DNA of 64,000 nt from NCBI RefSeq assembly GCF_021869535.1, contig NW_026262734.1:95671285-95735284 (forward strand), given 5' to 3'. Of this stretch, positions 60,629 through 64,000 are shown piece after piece (position 1 is the stretch's first letter; every line of letters begins with the position of its first letter). Below the pieces are notes generated by a model. That model worked only from the letters and a program-made list of their open reading frames with translations. It was not told the origin of the DNA and did not search any database. Position numbers and translations under genes: made by a program. The stretch comes from Mytilus californianus. Taxonomy: Eukaryota > Mollusca > Bivalvia > Mytilida > Mytilidae.

Positions 60629-61006
60629 TATCAGGACTATAATTGTCTCGTAAGTGTTCTAGACGGACCTGTAACTTTGCCGTAGTTTGGCTTTGGGTGG
60701 GACTGTTTTGGCTGTGAATAATAGAAATGAAGTTTCTAATATTTTAATATGCCGCAACACCGAAGAAAAGTTGCATAACGAACTTGTAAAGTGTTTAACT
60801 TAGCTTGAGGCTTGACATGTTATATTGACCTTTAACAACATTTATCTATAGTGACCGTTATAACGTAACTTACTTTATTAAGTATATTTACAAATGAATT
60901 TAATCAATTCTTTACAACTTTAATTTCAAGTCGCTTTAATGAAAAATATTCTCAAATTATGGATTGTCCGTTTTACCAAAAATAAAGTAAAATTTATTTC
61001 CTCACA
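60629..61006 (-). repeat. 5' LTR (378 bp)
   Basis: It is identical by eye to the 3' LTR over all 378 positions. It should hold the promoter for the element RNA. Confidence 0.95.
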
Positions 61007-62454
61007 CATGTCTGATACAATTCTTTCTTTTTTTTTGTGGGTTTGGGAAAACTATTTAGACTTTTGTCATAACCTTTGTCGGACAGAACAGCCGTACGCT
61101 AGACAAGACATTTGCACACTGAATGATCGTCTACGGTTATTCCCGATTGATGATGGGAGTTTTTAATGCACGGTCAATAAATCCCTGATTCTTTTTGGTC
61201 TATGAGGTTTTTAGATATCACGTGACTTTTTAGATCGAACATGCCGACAAGATGGCGATATGTCGAGAACTGATAGTGAAAATCGATTTTAATCTCTTTT
61301 CATAGTGAATAAAAGTTTTTTTATTTATGAACATGTGGTTTTTTATACTTAAAGAACAAAACATCAATTTTTCATTTTTTCGCGGAGTTTCCCTTGAAGA
61401 GTTGGGAAGTAGGGATTCCGAGTTTTAATTGAATGTTCTAAATCTTTGTGTATTTCTGATATATGATTGTACAGACTCAAAAATGTCTATGTTTTGCTGA
61501 AATGAAAGGTCACCGTTACCAGCCAATAGAAGCAAAATGGATATAGTAGATCTTTCTGTTTTTGAAAAACAATATTTCTCTTGCTTCGTTGATAAAAGGG
61601 CACTTAAAAAATAATGAATACTACCCTCAACAGGATGACCACAGCTGGCGGCCATGCGGGATTGGGTTTAATATTAATAAGGTTTAAATCTGCATTTGAA
61701 GAACTGCACCATATTTCTCAACTGTATATCAATGATATTAAGATTTCTATCACCACAACTAAACTAGGAAGTGTGTACTGTGAATAAATTATTATACTCA
61801 GTTTACTATAATTGTTTACAACAATTTATCACATATAATACCACGTTAACAATTAGGCCCGTAGACACATTTTTGTCGTAGTGCATTTCTTTTAGACAAT
61901 ACATTCAAATTAAAATAATCGCACCTGCTCTATCGCAAAAAGATTTTTACAGCGAAGTGTACTACTATTGGGACAAATAATATCAAAATTATAGAAACTT
62001 CTACCAGCTCTAACTCAAAATATTGACAATTCTGTGAAAAGGGGGTCTAAAATTCAGTTTGACAGCTTCAGACGTACAAATGTACTATTGTTTACCTTTT
62101 TTAACTGGACCAAATCACTCCTTAAAATAAAGATTCAGCACCCAAATTGTTTTAACATGTAATTTCATCCCCCTTCTTAATATTTCATGCATTAAATTTC
62201 AAGAAATAAATTGGGAAAGTATATCCAAAAAAAAAAATGCAAGTTAAGCACTGTTCACACTAAGAATTATATTCGTAGGGTGACGGTGTTTGACAGTCTG
62301 ATGGAGGCAGCATCAAGGATTTAATAAGGCAAAGCTTTTGTTGTACTCAATCTTACTTGAAGTTTTCTTTATTATATTTAATAGATATATATATCCGAGA
62401 TACGATAATGTAGTTTTCTTTTTTATATCAAACCTGATCATCTATGATATATAT
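61007..62454. other. Non-coding right flank
   Basis: It opens with the CATG target duplication. A CACGTG E-box lies at 61,219 and an AAGATGGCGAT word at 61,250. No long gene is supported. One short frame is listed separately. Confidence 0.5.
61425..61655 (-). CDS. Short hypothetical ORF, 76 codons
   Basis: The frame starts CGC-ATG-GCC-GCC, an unusually good start context for this AT-rich region, and reads MAASCGHPVEGSIHYFLSAL. It then continues, with hydrophobic stretch ISILLLLAG, to a stop after RFRTFN. A possible donor, GGCTG|GTAACG, lies inside, so the first 48 codons might instead be a first exon. No family is recognised. It may be chance. Confidence 0.2.
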   Translation of the reverse strand: MAASCGHPVEGSIHYFLSALLSTKQEKYCFSKTERSTISILLLLAGNGDLSFQQNIDIFESVQSYIRNTQRFRTFN

Positions 62455-62575
62455 ATGGAAGTTTTTAACAACCTTGACTGGCTATACAGCCCTTGCACGG
62501 TCGGTTCATCTATGATACAACAAATGGAAGTTTTTAACGACCTTGACTGGCTATACAGCCCTTGCACGGTCGGTT
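62455..62575. repeat. Two tandem units of 69 bp
   Basis: ATGGAAGTTTTTAAC starts at 62,455 and 62,524. Both units hold CCTTGACTGGCTATACAGCC and CTTGCACGGTCGGTT. The first unit is followed by CATCTATGATACAACAA, and the second is cut short. Confidence 0.9.
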
Positions 62576-62969
62576 TTCTATGATGGGATATTATTCCACT
62601 TTTTATACATATTGATAGTTTAATCAATATCTGATTGGTTGAGACTATCCCACGTGTCATTGAACAAATCTTCATATTCCATTCTGAGGACCATATTCCA
62701 CTCTGAAATGTCGGGATTAAATCGTGCGACGTTACGCGCGGTTAATGTACATAACGTTTTGAACTTCTTATTCTTCTTAAAATAGCGATAGAAATAATCA
62801 TTATCATGTTCAAATTTATTTCAGACGATAAAACAAAAAGACTTATAATTAAATTTTGATCGGTACAGTTTATCAATGGGTATGCCGTGTTTAGTTTATC
62901 TTATAAAAACAAGCGGATAAGAAAACAAAATGTATTGATAGTAAACAAACCATAGGCAGTGGAATAAAA

Positions 62970-63113
62970 CATTGATTTCCCTTTGCTTCGGGAGATATGA
63001 AGATTTGCTCACCCTCGAAAAATCATATTTCCCTCGGGCAGAGCCCTCGTGAAATATGAATATTCTTGGGTGAACAAATCTTCATATTTCCCTTCGACAC
63101 GGGAAATAAATGT
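62970..63113. repeat. Fold-back with arms of about 70 bp
   Basis: The left arm (62,970-63,038) and right arm (63,044-63,113) are inverted copies. GGGAGATATGAAGATTTG on the left matches the reverse of CAAATCTTCATATTTCCC on the right. The loop is about 5 bases. A related piece, GAACAAATCTTCATATTCC, lies at 62,663. No coding. Confidence 0.8.
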
Positions 63114-63164
63114 ATAATGTCTAATGAGAGAATTTAACCAGAGACTGAATAACGTAGAAATGAC

Positions 63165-63260
63165 AATTTAAAGGTCACTGTACGGCCTTCAACAATGAGC
63201 AAAATCAATACAGCATAGTAAGATATTAAAGACTCCGAAATGACAAATGTAAAATACACT
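63165..63260 (+). repeat. R1 repeat fragment
   Basis: GTCACTGTACGGCCTTCAAC followed by AATGAGCAAAATCAATACAG and GACTCCGAAATGACAAATG is the central part of R1. Confidence 0.65.
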
Positions 63261-64000
63261 CAACACTGTTCAAATATCACCGCACGTCAAACTTTGAACA
63301 ACAGAAAAACTTGATTTGACATTGGTGACAATTTGTCACGCCCTCATGAAATGGCGTACGTCCTATCAAATACCTTCAAAAAGCTTCCATTGAAATTATT
63401 TTACGCACAAGTAACTATTTTCCTAATAAAAAAACAAAATGTATTTTGCGTTAAATGTGCAATGAAGCCACGGATTCGTAATCTTCAAAAATAGTTCAGA
63501 AACGGTTGCTAAAATGTGGAATGTCTGAATAGAAATATAATAAGTATGTCCAGTGCGCGTTTATAAAACGGCCTCTATTTGGATATTTTAAGATACTATA
63601 AGTACTTGTTTTCTGTGTATAGAATTTTAGAGGTCAATACGACTTTTCATCAGTTGAATTTTCAATTTTAATAAAAAATGAGTTGGGTTTTCTTCTTTTC
63701 TTTAAATTTATATCATGATTCTTTGATATTTCCCATTATCTTCTGAATATTTTTTAAGATGAATAATTTGAAATTTGTATACCAAACATTTTTAATTTTA
63801 CTCTGCGTTTATAAATAGCATTGAAAGTACAACATCTTATAAACGATAGAGGTAAATGAGCCACTCTTTCTCATGTTGAGATGGAACATGTTCGTTATTT
63901 GATTTAATGAGTTTAACAATCGAAACCCCTGAAATATCGTATCATGACAAGCACGAAAAATGGCGAAACCGAACTTCCAACAGCGGGCGATGATTTTTAA
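63261..64000. other. Non-coding end of the window
   Basis: AT-rich. I see no gene, repeat or signal that I can support. Confidence 0.55.

Larger units (their letters stand above)
51599..61010 (-). mobile_element. Complete Ty3/gypsy-type LTR retroelement with env
   Basis: The element is 9.4 kb long and lies on the minus strand. Both LTRs (51,603-51,980 and 60,629-61,006) read as identical and are flanked by CATG on each side (51,599-51,602 and 61,007-61,010), a 4-bp target duplication typical of this group. Internal order is PBS, gag, UAG, pol, env, PPT. Domain order (RT-RNase H before integrase) gives Ty3/gypsy. A chromodomain at the integrase end and a Baculo_F-type env occur together. All three coding regions are open apart from the UAG. 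Identical LTRs imply a recent insertion. The element may still be active or infectious in principle. That is inference. Confidence 0.95.

Noticed and set aside
61245..61300. ATGGCGATATG start in good context on plus strand
   Set aside because: The frame closes after about 17 codons and no donor was found.

Overview
The window looks like nuclear DNA of an invertebrate animal, most likely a bivalve mollusc close to Mytilus. It is AT-rich, has long introns and a few small phase-1 immunoglobulin exons, and is full of decayed retroelements, fold-backs, tandem repeats and homopolymers. Several repeat families match what I remember from mussel genomes. That assignment is inference, because no marker gene fixes the species.

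The dominant feature is a complete, apparently young LTR retroelement on the minus strand (51,599-61,010). Its two 378-bp LTRs read as identical, and a CATG target duplication, a primer-binding site and a polypurine tract are all present. It encodes Gag with a CCHC knuckle, a Pol with protease, RT, RNase H, integrase, GPY motif and chromodomain, and a Baculo_F/errantivirus-type envelope with an R-x-x-R site. Gag and Pol share one frame and are separated only by a UAG codon. Eight bases after the UAG lies a sequence that can fold as an H-type pseudoknot, which is the layout of gammaretroviral stop-codon readthrough. Env lies in another frame just behind a strong splice acceptor.

The host gene signal is one immunoglobulin-superfamily gene on the plus strand. 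Exons at 17,904-18,281 (V-like), 29,517-30,014 (Ig with extra cysteines) and 41,424-41,699 (C2/I-like) all have phase 1 at both ends. A small acidic exon at 44,015-44,065 may follow. The signal-peptide and membrane exons were not found.

The rest is repeats and relics. They include a CR1/L2-like LINE with an esterase-type ORF1 (3,765-6,720, minus), two copies of the 3' end of an RT gene (31,742 and 37,697), a DIRS-like relic (39,220-40,760, minus), a MITE-like element (19,405-20,149) and a 0.97-kb near-palindrome with coding-like arms (15,905-16,873). There are also dispersed non-autonomous repeats, called R1 and R2 here, and several tandem arrays. Stretches not listed as genes show no convincing coding sequence.
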